Shown here: piece after piece, positions 17,832 through 27,044 of the stretch
Layout of the letters: the number at the start of each line of letters is the position of its first letter
How positions within the stretch are numbered: the first letter of the stretch is position 1
NCBI RefSeq assembly: GCF_026162645.1
Contig: NZ_JAOTBE010000002.1
Coordinates: forward strand, 1-64,000
Direction: 5' to 3'
DNA from: Paracoccus rhizosphaerae
GTDB taxonomy: Bacteria > Pseudomonadota > Alphaproteobacteria > Rhodobacterales > Rhodobacteraceae
Length of the DNA stretch: 64,000 bases
Position numbers and translations under genes: made by a program
The notes under the pieces: model-generated
What the model saw: only the letters and a program-made list of their open reading frames with translations
Told to the model about the DNA's origin: nothing
Database searches by the model: none

Positions 17832-18758
17832 TCACAGGCCCAGGCAATGCCGCATGATGGCCTTTTGCGCGTGCAAACGGTTTTCCGCCTCGTCGAAGAT
17901 GACCGAGGCCGGGCCGTCCATCACCTCGCTGGTGACCTCGTCGTCACGATGCGCTGGCAGGCAGTGCATGAACAGCGCATCAGACTTGGCGCGGCCCATC
18001 AGGGCTGCGTTGACCTGATAGCTGCGCAGCTGGTTGTGCCGCCGCTCTTTCGCGGATTGCGGATCGTGCATGCTGACCCAGGTGTCGGTGACGACCAGAT
18101 CGGCCCCCTCGACCGCCTTGAACGGGTCGCGCTCAATGGTAACCGGGCGGCCCATGCCCTCGGCATACTCCAGGCAGGCGCGTTCCGGGTCCAGCGGCGG
18201 CGGACCGGTGAAGGTCAGGTCGAATCCGAACTGCCCCGCCGCATGGGCAAAGCTGCAAAAGACGTTGTTGCCGTCGCCCGACCATACCACCTTGCGTCCG
18301 GCGATGGGGCCGCGATGTTCCTCGAAAGTCATCACGTCGGCCATGATCTGGCAGGGATGGGTGCGGTTCGTCAGCCCATTGATCACCGGGACGGTGGCGT
18401 ATTCCGCCATTTCGTGCAGCGTCGCCTCCTCGAATGTGCGGATCATGATCAGGTCCACATAGCGCGACAGCACGCGGGCCGTGTCGGCGATGGTCTCGCC
18501 ATGGCCCAGCTGCATCTCGGACCCCGACAGGACCATCGTCTGCCCGCCCATCTGGCGCACGCCGACGTCGAAGCTGACGCGGGTGCGGGTCGAGGGCTTC
18601 TCGAAGATCAGCGCCACCATGCGGCCCGCCAGCGGCTGCTCGTCATCGGGGGTGCCCTTGGGGCGGCCGTTGCGGGCAGTCTTCATGGCGCGGGCATTGT
18701 CGATGATCGACCGCAGCGCGGCCTGGTCGGTCGTATGGATATCCAGGAAATGGGTCAT
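17832..18758 (-). CDS. argF: Ornithine carbamoyltransferase
   Basis: A 308-residue OTCase that joins ornithine and carbamoyl phosphate to citrulline in arginine synthesis. The carbamoyl-phosphate site STRTRVSF, the HPCQIMAD motif and the ornithine-binding [10 protein letters not shown] near the C-terminus are all intact. ATG 18758 opens [12 protein letters not shown]. It lies downstream of argD and a GNAT gene on the same strand, forming an argD-GNAT-argF unit with a 100-base gap before argF. Confidence 0.96.
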   Translation of the reverse strand: MTHFLDIHTTDQAALRSIIDNARAMKTARNGRPKGTPDDEQPLAGRMVALIFEKPSTRTRVSFDVGVRQMGGQTMVLSGSEMQLGHGETIADTARVLSRYVDLIMIRTFEEATLHEMAEYATVPVINGLTNRTHPCQIMADVMTFEEHRGPIAGRKVVWSGDGNNVFCSFAHAAGQFGFDLTFTGPPPLDPERACLEYAEGMGRPVTIERDPFKAVEGADLVVTDTWVSMHDPQSAKERRHNQLRSYQVNAALMGRAKSDALFMHCLPAHRDDEVTSEVMDGPASVIFDEAENRLHAQKAIMRHCLGL

Positions 18759-18858
18759 CTGTCTGTCTTTCGGCGATATCTGCCAAGCAAGCCTGCTTGC
18801 CGTGGCGGGGTCAAGGGGGCGCGGCCTCCCTCTGCGGGTCTGTGCAAATCGAATGCAG

Positions 18859-19335
18859 TTATCGTCGGCGCGTCATGACGCGCACCGGCGTGCCGGCACC
18901 GTCCCGCAGGACCGCATCGCCTGAAAAGCCCGCCGTCTCATGGGCGCGGATGGCGCGCAGGTTGCGCGGATCGGGATCGATCGCCAGGACCTGCGTCCGT
19001 TCCAGCAGCAGATCGCCCAAGGCGCGCAGCCATTCCCCGCCCCGGCCCCTGCCCTCGGGGCTGCCGAAGACGTCGATGGCGACGGCATCGGCGGGCAGGT
19101 CCGCGAAATGCGGCGCCGGCCAGTGATGGGCCGGGTAATGCTGCGCATAGCCAAGGGGCAGGTCACCATCCATCGCGATGACCTGCGTCATCGCCGCCTC
19201 GTCCAGATCCTCGCGCACCAGGCCCAGCTGATGCTTCGGGTCCGGCCACCAGCGGGCGACCTCTGGCCGTGCCAGCCAAAGGGCCAGCATCGGCAGGTCG
19301 CCCGCAATGACGGGCCGGAAGCGGATCTCAGGCAA
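18859..19335 (-). CDS. GNAT family N-acetyltransferase (AacA4-like)
   Basis: A 158-residue acetyltransferase of the Acetyltransf_8 type. [17 protein letters not shown] is at the N-terminus, then RWWPDP. The acetyl-CoA binding region [17 protein letters not shown] is at about 92-108, and [18 protein letters not shown] follows. This layout resembles aminoglycoside 6'-acetyltransferases and siderophore acylases, but the substrate here is unknown. I placed the start at TTG 19335, inside the 3' end of argD (8-base overlap). A longer frame to 19386 lacks homology. The position inside an arginine operon is notable. Confidence 0.8.
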   Translation of the reverse strand: MPEIRFRPVIAGDLPMLALWLARPEVARWWPDPKHQLGLVREDLDEAAMTQVIAMDGDLPLGYAQHYPAHHWPAPHFADLPADAVAIDVFGSPEGRGRGGEWLRALGDLLLERTQVLAIDPDPRNLRAIRAHETAGFSGDAVLRDGAGTPVRVMTRRR

Positions 19336-20497
19336 GGCTGCTGGCAGCGCGGTCCAGCCGCTCCACCGCCTCGGAGATCTCGGCATCCTCGATGTTCAGG
19401 GGCGGCAGCAGGCGCAGCGTGTTGTCGCCTGCGGGAACGGTCAGGATATGCTGGGCATAGCAGGCCTTGACCAGGTCGGCCGGCGAGACGCGGCATTTCA
19501 GCCCCAGCATCAGCCCCTGACCGCGCACGCCCTCGAAGACGCCCGGATGCGCGGCGATCAACCCCTCCAGCTTCTGGCGGAACAGCGCGCCCTTGCGGTT
19601 CACCTCGGCCAGGAAGGCCTCGTCGGCGACGATGTCCATCACACGTGCGCCGACCGCGCAGGCCAGCGGATTGCCGCCATAGGTCGACCCGTGCGTCCCT
19701 GCCACCATGCCGGCCGCCGCAGCCTCGGTCGCCAGGACGGCGCCCACGGGGAAGCCGCCGCCGATGCCCTTGGCGACCATCATGATGTCCGGCGTGATGC
19801 CCGCGTATTCATGCGCGAACAGCCGTCCCGTGCGGCCCATGCCGCACTGCACCTCGTCCAGGACCAGCAACGTACCGGTCCGGTCGCAGATCTCGCGGAT
19901 GCGCCGCAGGTCCTGATCGGGCAGCGGACGGATGCCACCCTCGCCCTGCACGGGCTCGATCATGACGGCGGCGGTGCGATCGGTGACGGCAGCCTCCAGC
20001 GCGTCGATGTCGCCCCAGGGCAGATGGCGGAAGCCAGGCATCAGCGGGCCGAAGCCCTTGACCATCTTCTCCGCCCCCGATGCCGCGATCGCGCCGGTCG
20101 AGCGGCCGTGAAACGCCCCTTCGAAGGTCAGGATCTCGATCCGGTCGGGGTCGCCGGCATGGTCCCAGTACTTGCGGACCATCTTGATCGCCAGCTCTGC
20201 CGCCTCAGTGCCCGAATTGGTAAAGAACACGGTGTCGGCAAAGGTCCGGTCGACCAGCAGGGACGCCAGCCGCTCCTGTTCGGGGATCTGGTAGAGGTTC
20301 GAGACGTGCCAGATCCGCCCGGCCTGTGCCGTCAGCGCATCGACCAGCGCGGGGTTCGCGTGGCCCAGCACGTTCACGGCGATGCCCGACCCCAGGTCCA
20401 GGTATCGGGTTCCGTCCGTCGCGATGGCCCAGGATCCCTCGCCCCGTTCGAAGGACAGGGCTGCGCGGTTATAGGTCGGCAGGACGTGCGAAATCAT
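19328..20497 (-). CDS. argD: Acetylornithine/succinyldiaminopimelate aminotransferase
   Basis: A 389-residue PLP-dependent class III aminotransferase. Motifs include NSGTEAAELAIKMVRKYW, FHGRSTGAIAA, VLDEVQCGMGRTG and the lysine in MMVAKGIGGGFPVGA that binds PLP. It makes acetylornithine from acetylglutamate semialdehyde, consistent with argF downstream. A catabolic ornithine or succinylornithine role cannot be excluded by sequence alone. ATG 20497 begins MISHVLPTYNRA. Confidence 0.95.
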   Translation of the reverse strand: MISHVLPTYNRAALSFERGEGSWAIATDGTRYLDLGSGIAVNVLGHANPALVDALTAQAGRIWHVSNLYQIPEQERLASLLVDRTFADTVFFTNSGTEAAELAIKMVRKYWDHAGDPDRIEILTFEGAFHGRSTGAIAASGAEKMVKGFGPLMPGFRHLPWGDIDALEAAVTDRTAAVMIEPVQGEGGIRPLPDQDLRRIREICDRTGTLLVLDEVQCGMGRTGRLFAHEYAGITPDIMMVAKGIGGGFPVGAVLATEAAAAGMVAGTHGSTYGGNPLACAVGARVMDIVADEAFLAEVNRKGALFRQKLEGLIAAHPGVFEGVRGQGLMLGLKCRVSPADLVKACYAQHILTVPAGDNTLRLLPPLNIEDAEISEAVERLDRAASSLA

Positions 20498-20638
20498 AGC
20501 GGATTCCCCGGATGTCAGGACAGGATGTGAAGGCAGGCAGGATCGGACGGTGACTGTGCGTCAACGTCGGGGACGGGCGGAAAGGGCGGTCCATGCGATC
20601 ATGTCTGATGCCATAGCGCCTTACGCCCCACCGCGCAA

Positions 20639-21457
20639 TCACGGTTTCATGCGATAGCCGGTTTTCAGCCAGCGCCACGCCACGAACAGCACCACCGCCA
20701 CGACCGCGGCACAGACCAGCAGGCCGCGCACGACCGGCGCGTCACTGACGCCGGTGACGCCGAAGCGCGCTCCGTCGATCAGATAGAAGATCGGGTTCCA
20801 GTGCGACAGCGTGTTGAAGGGCTGTGGCAGCGCCTGCACGGAATAGAACGTGCCCGACAGGAACGACAGCGGCGTGATGACGAAGTTCGTGATCGCCGCC
20901 ATCTGGTCGAACTTCTGCGCCATGATCCCGGCCAGGATGCCCAGCCCCCCGAGCAGCAACGCCGCCAGCAGCACGAAGACCAGCGCCCAAAGCGGATGCG
21001 CGATGCCGCGCCCGGTCACGATCACCATCCCGGTGCCGATGACCGTCGCCACCAGTCCCGCGCGGACCACCGAACCGGTCAGGTATCCGGCCAGCAGCTC
21101 TCCCGCCGACAGGGGCGGCATCAGCGTGTCGACGATGTTGCCCTGCACCTTGGCTGCGGTGATGCTGCTCGAGGTGTTGGCGAAGCTGTTCTGGATCACC
21201 GTCATCATCAGGATGCCGGGCCCCAGGAAGACCAGATAGGGCAGGCCCATGACCTCTCCCCGTCCCTGCCCCAGGGCCAGCGCGAAGACCAGGACGAACA
21301 GGCCCGCCGTCATCAGGGGCGCAAAGATCGTCTGCTGCCAGACCGCCATGAAGCGCATGACCTCTCGGGTCGCCAGGGTCCTCAGGCCAAGCCAGTTGAC
21401 GCGGCCAAAGCGGCGCACGCCCATCGCGGGACGGTCGGGAATCATCTGGGGGGTCAT
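20639..21457 (-). CDS. ABC-2 type transporter permease (YadH-like)
   Basis: A 272-residue membrane permease of the ABC-2 family with six hydrophobic helices and the signature NFVITPLSFLSGTFYSVQALP. ATG 21457 (MTPQMIPDRP) follows AAGGA; a further upstream extension to 21523 is unlikely. Members form exporters for drugs, polysaccharides or lipids with a separate ATPase. No ATPase gene is adjacent, so the partner must be encoded elsewhere. It is divergent from gcrA. Confidence 0.87.
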   Translation of the reverse strand: MTPQMIPDRPAMGVRRFGRVNWLGLRTLATREVMRFMAVWQQTIFAPLMTAGLFVLVFALALGQGRGEVMGLPYLVFLGPGILMMTVIQNSFANTSSSITAAKVQGNIVDTLMPPLSAGELLAGYLTGSVVRAGLVATVIGTGMVIVTGRGIAHPLWALVFVLLAALLLGGLGILAGIMAQKFDQMAAITNFVITPLSFLSGTFYSVQALPQPFNTLSHWNPIFYLIDGARFGVTGVSDAPVVRGLLVCAAVVAVVLFVAWRWLKTGYRMKP

Positions 21458-21573
21458 CTTGCGGTCCTTGAATTTCTGCGCGTCGGCGGCTAAATCTCGG
21501 CATCCCGTTTGTGACGGGATCAATCGCAGGTGACAAGATGGGGCGGCACGAAGACCCGCCCGGAAAGGCAGCC

Positions 21574-22176
21574 ATGTCCTGGACGGATGAACGTGTCGAG
21601 ACGCTGAAGCGGATGTGGTCCGAAGGCCAGTCGGCCAGCGCCATCGCCAAGGAATTGGGTGGCGTCACCCGCAACGCCGTCATCGGCAAGGTCCACCGTC
21701 TGGGCCTGTCGAACCGCGCAGAGGAGCCGGAGGCCGCGCCCGAGCCGCAGCCCGCCCCCGAGCCCGTGGCCGAAAAGAAGCCCTCGCGCCCGACCCCCGC
21801 GCCGCAACCTGCCGCGCGTCCCGAACCGCAGCCCGAGCCCGAGGCCGAAGAGCCCGAGGAGGTGGCCGCCCAGCCCGCCTTCACGCCCGTCCCGCGCCGC
21901 CCGATCGTGCCGGCGGGCCAGCCGCTGCCGCCCCAGCCCTCGGCCAACGAGATCAGCCCCGAGGCACTGGCCTCGGTGCGCGAGGTCGAGAAACGCGCCC
22001 GCAAGCTGACGCTGATGGAATTGACCGAGCGGACCTGCAAATGGCCAATCGGCGACCCGGCAACCGACAAGTTCTGGTTCTGCGGCCTGCCCAGCCAGTC
22101 CGGCAAACCCTATTGCGAGGCTCATGTCGGCGTGGCGTTCCAGCCGATGTCCTCGCGCCGCGACCGCCGCCGCTGA
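21574..22176 (+). CDS. gcrA: GcrA cell cycle regulator
   Basis: A 200-residue GcrA homologue. The N-terminal DNA-binding domain MSWTDERVETLKRMW...SASAIAKELG...TRNAVIGKVHRLGLS spans residues 1-48. A Pro/Glu/Ala-rich linker spans about 50-135. The C-terminal cysteine motif TCKWPIGDP...FWFCGLP...YCEAHVGVAFQP binds the sigma-70 region in studied GcrA proteins. GcrA activates genes whose promoters carry methylated GANTC sites. ATG 21574 gives the canonical MSWTDERV start. Confidence 0.95.
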   Translation: MSWTDERVETLKRMWSEGQSASAIAKELGGVTRNAVIGKVHRLGLSNRAEEPEAAPEPQPAPEPVAEKKPSRPTPAPQPAARPEPQPEPEAEEPEEVAAQPAFTPVPRRPIVPAGQPLPPQPSANEISPEALASVREVEKRARKLTLMELTERTCKWPIGDPATDKFWFCGLPSQSGKPYCEAHVGVAFQPMSSRRDRRR

Positions 22177-22183
22177 CGCGGGA

Positions 22184-22209
22184 CGGCCTGCGGGCGTGAC
22201 CGCAGGCCG
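22184..22209. terminator. Hairpin between convergent gcrA and 22212 gene
   Basis: A 10-bp perfect stem CGGCCTGCGG/CCGCAGGCCG with a 6-base loop, placed between the two stop codons. It has no long T-run but is well placed to end both transcripts. Confidence 0.7.
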
Positions 22210-22211
22210 CT

Positions 22212-22835
22212 TCACCGGCGGCTGATCGCGACGATCCACAGGATCAGGATTGCGCCGAACAGCTCCAGCACCTCTTCGCTGCGTCCTGCGACTTCGTTCA
22301 ACTGCTGCGATGTCTCGACCCCCAGTGGCGCCAGCTTCCGACCAAGCCCGTCCAGCGTCTTGGCCATCACGTAAAGCAGCACCGCCGCCAGCATGGCCCA
22401 GCTGGTCCCCACGCCCCGCCGCAGGCCGACCAGCCAGGGCCGCAGATCACGTCGCAGCAACCGCTGCACGGCCCAGACCAGCACGACCAGCACCGCCGCC
22501 CCGGCCAGCTTCTGCCCCATCGGGTGATCGCCGGTATAGAGGCCCAGGGACAGCACCCCCCGTTCGGTGAACGCCTTGTCCCAGTCGAGCTCGCGCAGGG
22601 CCGCTGCCAGGATCAGCACGACCTGGTGCCAGCGCGACGCGTCGCGACGCAGCGCAAGCCAAGCGAAGGACAGCAGCAGGAAGCCTGCGGACAACCGCTC
22701 GATGGGTCCGGCTTCGGAAAAGAACGCCTTGGTATCCGAAGGCGCGTGCCACGTGAGGGCCACCGCGATCGGCAGCAGAACGATCAGGACAGGCAGCAGG
22801 AGTCGTTTGCCGGGCATTCGGGTTCGACCAGTCAT
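22212..22835 (-). CDS. Hypothetical membrane protein, four helices
   Basis: A protein of about 207 residues that I do not recognise. Hydrophobic helices are seen at roughly 12-28, 45-60, 110-127 and 145-160, with a last one near the C-terminus (LFGAILILWIVAIS). Between helices 2 and 3 lies RELDWDKAFTERGVLSLGLY, an arrangement seen in unnamed proteobacterial inner-membrane proteins. The start is uncertain: ATG 22835, ATG 22817 and ATG 22946 are possible, and none has a strong ribosome binding site. Confidence 0.65.
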   Translation of the reverse strand: MTGRTRMPGKRLLLPVLIVLLPIAVALTWHAPSDTKAFFSEAGPIERLSAGFLLLSFAWLALRRDASRWHQVVLILAAALRELDWDKAFTERGVLSLGLYTGDHPMGQKLAGAAVLVVLVWAVQRLLRRDLRPWLVGLRRGVGTSWAMLAAVLLYVMAKTLDGLGRKLAPLGVETSQQLNEVAGRSEEVLELFGAILILWIVAISRR

Positions 22836-22995
22836 TCGACCATGTAACAGTCCTGCGACAGCACCGACACCGGCCGGGCCTGGCGAATTGCCCTGACGTA
22901 GCGTCAGCAAAACCCGCCCACCGCTGTTGTCCGGCGCACTTTCCATCGCTCGCCAAGGCGGCTAGACAGTCGCCGACCCCGAAAGGACGCATGCC

Positions 22996-24711
22996 ATGGC
23001 CCGCCATCTGATCACCTCTGCCCTGCCCTATATCAACGGCATCAAGCATCTGGGAAACCTTGTCGGGTCCCAGCTGCCGGCCGACCTTTATGCGCGCTAT
23101 CTGCGGGCGCGGGGCCACGAAGTGATGTTCATCTGCGCCACCGACGAACACGGCACGCCTGCCGAACTGGCCGCCGCCAAGACGGGCGAGGCCGTTGCCG
23201 ACTATTGCGCGCGGATGCATGGCGAACAGGCGGCGCTGGCGAAGGGGTTCGGGCTGTCCTTCGACCATTACGGCCGGTCCTCCAGCGATCGCAACCGGGT
23301 GCTGACCCAGCATTTCGCGGGTCGTCTGGCCGACCAGGGGTTCATCCGCGAAGTGTCGGAACGTCAGGTCTATTCCAAGGCCGACGGCCGCTTCCTGCCC
23401 GACCGCTATATCGAAGGCACCTGTCCCAATTGCGGCTATGACAAGGCGCGCGGCGACCAGTGCGAGAACTGCACCAAGCAGCTTGATCCGACCGACCTGA
23501 TCGACCCGCGCAGCGCCATCAGCGGATCGACCGACCTGGAGGTGCGGGAAACCAAGCACCTCTACCTGCGGCAGTCCGCGTTGAAGGGTCAGATCGCCGA
23601 CTGGATCGACAGCAAGACCGACTGGCCGATCCTGACCACCTCGATCGCGAAGAAGTGGCTGAACGACGGCGACGGCCTGCAGGACCGCGGCATCACGCGC
23701 GACCTGGACTGGGGTGTGCCTGTGAAGCGCGGCGACCAGGACTGGCCGGGGATGGAGGGCAAGGTCTTCTATGTCTGGTTCGACGCGCCCATCGAATACA
23801 TCGGCGCGACCGCGGAATGGGCCGACGCCACGGGCGCCGACGATGCCGCCTGGCGCCGGTGGTGGCGTACCGACGAAGGCGCGGACGACGTGACCTATAC
23901 GCAGTTCATGGGCAAGGACAATGTGCCCTTCCACACCCTGTCCTTCCCGGCCACGCTGATCGGCTCGGCCGAGCCGTGGAAGATGGTCGATTACATCAAG
24001 TCGTTCAACTACCTCACCTATCAGGGCGGGCAGTTCAGCACCTCCCAGGGGCGCGGCGTCTTCATGGATCATGCGCTGGAGATCCTGCCGGCGGATTACT
24101 GGCGCTGGTGGCTGCTGTCGCACGCCCCCGAATCCGGCGACAGCGAATTCACGTGGGAGAACTTCCAGCAGTCGGTGAACAAGGATCTGGCGGACGTGCT
24201 GGGCAACTTCGTCAGCCGCATCACCAAGTTCTGCCGGTCGAAGTTCGGCGAAACCGTTCCCGAAGGCCCCGCCTATGGCCCCGAGGAGCAGGCACTGATC
24301 CAGTCGCTGACGACCCGCATCCGCGCCTATGAGGGCAATATGGCCGCGATGGAGGTCCGCAAGGCCGCGGCCGAGCTGCGCGCGATCTGGGTGCTGGGCA
24401 ACGAATACCTGCAGTCGGCGGCGCCCTGGTCGGTCTTCAAGACCGATCCCGACCGGGCGGCGATGCAGGTGCGGATGGGCCTGAACCTGATCCGCCTTTA
24501 TGCGATCCTGTCGCAGCCCTTCATCCCCTTCGCCTCGGCCGCGATGCAGCAGGCGATGGATGCCGATGCCGAATGGCCCGACGATGTCGCGGCCGCGCTG
24601 GATGCGCTGCCCGCAGGCCATGGCTTCACCGTCCCCGACGTGCTGTTCGCCAAGATCAGCGATGAGAACCGCGCCGAGTGGGAAGAACGCTTCAGCGGCA
24701 CCCGCGCCTGA
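22996..24711 (+). CDS. metG: Methionyl-tRNA synthetase
   Basis: A 571-residue class I synthetase that charges tRNA-Met. The HIGH-type motif is KHLGN (residues 15-19). The zinc knuckle region is [17 protein letters not shown], and the KMSKS-type loop reads [11 protein letters not shown] (about 337-347). The first position of that loop is Gln, where Lys is usual. The anticodon-binding alpha-helical domain follows; the optional C-terminal tRNA-binding domain is absent. ATG 22996 begins [15 protein letters not shown]. Confidence 0.96.
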   Translation: MARHLITSALPYINGIKHLGNLVGSQLPADLYARYLRARGHEVMFICATDEHGTPAELAAAKTGEAVADYCARMHGEQAALAKGFGLSFDHYGRSSSDRNRVLTQHFAGRLADQGFIREVSERQVYSKADGRFLPDRYIEGTCPNCGYDKARGDQCENCTKQLDPTDLIDPRSAISGSTDLEVRETKHLYLRQSALKGQIADWIDSKTDWPILTTSIAKKWLNDGDGLQDRGITRDLDWGVPVKRGDQDWPGMEGKVFYVWFDAPIEYIGATAEWADATGADDAAWRRWWRTDEGADDVTYTQFMGKDNVPFHTLSFPATLIGSAEPWKMVDYIKSFNYLTYQGGQFSTSQGRGVFMDHALEILPADYWRWWLLSHAPESGDSEFTWENFQQSVNKDLADVLGNFVSRITKFCRSKFGETVPEGPAYGPEEQALIQSLTTRIRAYEGNMAAMEVRKAAAELRAIWVLGNEYLQSAAPWSVFKTDPDRAAMQVRMGLNLIRLYAILSQPFIPFASAAMQQAMDADAEWPDDVAAALDALPAGHGFTVPDVLFAKISDENRAEWEERFSGTRA

Positions 24712-24734
24712 GGCGTCGCAATTCGGCAACAGTT

Positions 24735-24863
24735 CCGGTTGCGGGGGCCAGGGCACTTGCCCCCCGCCGGCTGCCAGCCTAATCCCGACAGAATTACCCA
24801 GGCAACCGGCTGATCCCTCTGGCTGTGCTCCCAGGCAGGAAATTCCTTTCTTTCCCGGAGCAC
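24735..24863 (+). promoter_or_regulatory. Structured leader of the TonB receptor gene
   Basis: CCGGTTGC (24735-24742) pairs perfectly with GCAACCGG (24802-24809). Inside lie two small hairpins: GGGCA/TGCCC (24751-24762) and GGCT/AGCC (24769-24779). Downstream, GTGCTCC (24825-24831) pairs with GGAGCAC (24857-24863), which contains the ribosome binding site GGAG of the receptor gene. This layout could let the leader control translation. It matches no riboswitch class I recognise. The first part may instead act as a metG terminator. Confidence 0.45.
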
Positions 24864-24866
24864 GAC

Positions 24867-26969
24867 ATGCCTGTCCTGATCAAACCGCGCCGGTTGGCCG
24901 GCCGCGCCGCCCTTCTGTCACTGACCGCCCTGACCGGGCCTGCCTTTGCGCAAGAGGCCGAGCCGATCGCGCTTGAGGAAATCGTCGTCAGCGCCTCGGG
25001 GTTCGAACAGAACATCGCCGACGCCCCCGCCAGCATCTCGGTCATCTCGGGCGAGGAACTTCAGCGCCGCAACATCACCGACCTGACGGATGCGCTGCGC
25101 GGCGTCCAGGGCGTCGTCACCACCGGCATCGCCAACGAACAGGACATCTATATCCGGGGCCTGCCCGGCCAGTACACGCTGATCCTTGTGGACGGCAAGC
25201 GCCAGAACACGCGCGACGCCCGCACCAACGGCAGCTCCGGTTACGAGCAGAGCTTCATCCCGCCCGCCAGCGCCATCGACCGGATCGAAATCGTGCGCGG
25301 TCCGATGTCCTCGCTCTATGGTTCGGACGCAATGGGCGGGGTCATCAACATCATCACGAAGCGGGTCAGCGATACATGGACCGGGTCGGTGTCGGTCGAG
25401 ACGACACTGCAGGACAGCGAAGGCTTCGAGAACAGCCGCCAGACGTCGTTCTATACTTCGGGTCCGCTGGTCGCCGACAGGCTTGGCCTGCAGATATGGG
25501 GCCGCAAGTTCGACCAGGACGGATCGGCAATCCCCTCCGGACCGGCGGGGTCGGACGATTACGATTTGGGCGCGCGCCTGACCTGGATGATCGACGACCG
25601 GAACGAGATCCGTGCCGAGGCCGGTCGCACGCGCATCACCAGCGAGGAATACGGCACCGAGGCCTATCGCGACCACCTGCGCGACCACTGGTCGCTGACG
25701 CACAACGGCCACTATGGCGCCATGGAGACCGAGCTGGCCCTGTCGCAAGAGATCGGCGAGCGCAAGTCCTTCGGCCCCAGCGAGGACACCGGCGAGATCG
25801 TCGAGGACATCCGCTCACCCGAGGTGCGCAACCTGGTCTTGGATGCCAAGGCGACAATGCCCTTCGACTGGCGGGGCCGCCACCAGCTGACCTTCGGCGG
25901 GCAGTTCCGCCGCACGACGATCAACGACCAGAACCCCGGGGCGCAGGCCGACCTGGAGCCGGAGGACCGCTTCGACGAGAAGCTGTCGCTGGACGAATGG
26001 GCGGTCTTCGCCGAGGACGAATGGCGCCTGCGCGACGACTTCGCGCTGACACTGGGGACGCGTTTCAGCGACCACGAATACTATGGCGGCCAGGTCACGC
26101 CCCGCATCTATGGCGTCTGGGACGCGACGACGGCCCTGACCATCAAGGGCGGGATCTCGACAGGCTATCGCGCGCCGGACATTCGCACGATCACGCCGGG
26201 CTATGCCTACACGACCGGCGGCGGCAGGTGCCGGTCGGTCGTCGAGGACGACGGCACCCCGCGCGCCCCCAGCTGTGGCGTGATCCTGGGCAACGGCAAT
26301 CTTGACCCCGAGGAGACCGTCAACGTCGAGATCGGCGGCATATATGACGGCGGCACCTACAGCCTGGGCGCCACGGCCTTCCACACACGCTTCAAGAACA
26401 AGCTGAAGCAGATCCGCACGGACGAGAAATGGACCGATGGCCCGCGCTATGAGGCCGATGACGGGGCCTTCTACTACTACGACATCTTCCGCAACTTCAA
26501 CGTGGACAGGGCCGAGATCACTGGCCTCGAGCTGACCGGCGACTGGGATGTCACGTCCTCGGTTTCGCTGCGGGCCAGCTATACCTATACCGATTCGGAA
26601 CAGAAGACCGGCGATTTCGCGGGCTTTCCTCTGGCGCGCACCCCCGAGCACATGGCCAGCCTGCAGCTGGACTGGATGACGCCGGTACAGGGGCTGGATG
26701 CTTGGGCAACAGCAACCTATCATGGCAGCGAGATCGCCTCGGGGCTGCGGATCGGCGACAACGGGCGCGAAATCGAGATCAACGGCCAGACCGGGCGCAA
26801 GTACGGCGCCTATGGCACTGTCGATCTGGGCATGAACTATGCCCTGACCGACACCGCCACGGTCAATGTGGCGGTCTACAACCTCTTCGACAAGGAGATC
26901 CGCGAAAGCGAGTTCAACACGGTCGAGGAAGGCCGCAGGCTCTGGCTGGGCCTGACCGCCGAATTCTGA
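24867..26969 (+). CDS. TonB-dependent outer-membrane receptor (catecholate siderophore type)
   Basis: A 700-residue TonB-dependent receptor of the FepA/CirA group. A signal peptide ending AFAQ is followed by the TonB-box-like EEIVVSASGFEQ. The plug domain contains DIYIRGLPGQYTLILVDGKRQNTR and IEIVRGPMSSLYGSDAMGGVINIITK (split here as two motifs). The beta-barrel ends in ...WLGLTAEF with the terminal Phe. A Cys pair (GGRCRS...PSCGV) occurs in an extracellular loop, as in FepA-like receptors. Uptake of iron-siderophores is likely; B12 or others are possible. Confidence 0.9.
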   Translation: MPVLIKPRRLAGRAALLSLTALTGPAFAQEAEPIALEEIVVSASGFEQNIADAPASISVISGEELQRRNITDLTDALRGVQGVVTTGIANEQDIYIRGLPGQYTLILVDGKRQNTRDARTNGSSGYEQSFIPPASAIDRIEIVRGPMSSLYGSDAMGGVINIITKRVSDTWTGSVSVETTLQDSEGFENSRQTSFYTSGPLVADRLGLQIWGRKFDQDGSAIPSGPAGSDDYDLGARLTWMIDDRNEIRAEAGRTRITSEEYGTEAYRDHLRDHWSLTHNGHYGAMETELALSQEIGERKSFGPSEDTGEIVEDIRSPEVRNLVLDAKATMPFDWRGRHQLTFGGQFRRTTINDQNPGAQADLEPEDRFDEKLSLDEWAVFAEDEWRLRDDFALTLGTRFSDHEYYGGQVTPRIYGVWDATTALTIKGGISTGYRAPDIRTITPGYAYTTGGGRCRSVVEDDGTPRAPSCGVILGNGNLDPEETVNVEIGGIYDGGTYSLGATAFHTRFKNKLKQIRTDEKWTDGPRYEADDGAFYYYDIFRNFNVDRAEITGLELTGDWDVTSSVSLRASYTYTDSEQKTGDFAGFPLARTPEHMASLQLDWMTPVQGLDAWATATYHGSEIASGLRIGDNGREIEINGQTGRKYGAYGTVDLGMNYALTDTATVNVAVYNLFDKEIRESEFNTVEEGRRLWLGLTAEF

Positions 26970-26976
26970 CGCCGGG

Positions 26977-27013
26977 CGCCCGGCCGGTGGACTTCCCCCG
27001 GCCGGGCGCGTTT
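26977..27013 (+). terminator. Terminator after the TonB receptor
   Basis: A 10-bp perfect stem CGCCCGGCCG/CGGCCGGGCG with a 12-base loop, followed by CGTTTA. It lies just past the receptor stop and before arginase. Confidence 0.8.
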
Positions 27014-27044
27014 ACTCGGGCCTGATCCGCAACCGGAGATCCCG

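Noticed and set aside
22447..24756. Minus-strand ORF of 769 codons across metG
   Set aside because: It is antisense to metG and part of the membrane-protein gene. Low-complexity residues without domains are typical of shadow frames in high-GC DNA.
24712..24866. Cobalamin riboswitch upstream of the TonB receptor
   Set aside because: A GCCCCCGCAAC-like string exists only on the minus strand, and no B12-box or the other conserved riboswitch parts follow. The region is reported only as an unassigned structured leader.
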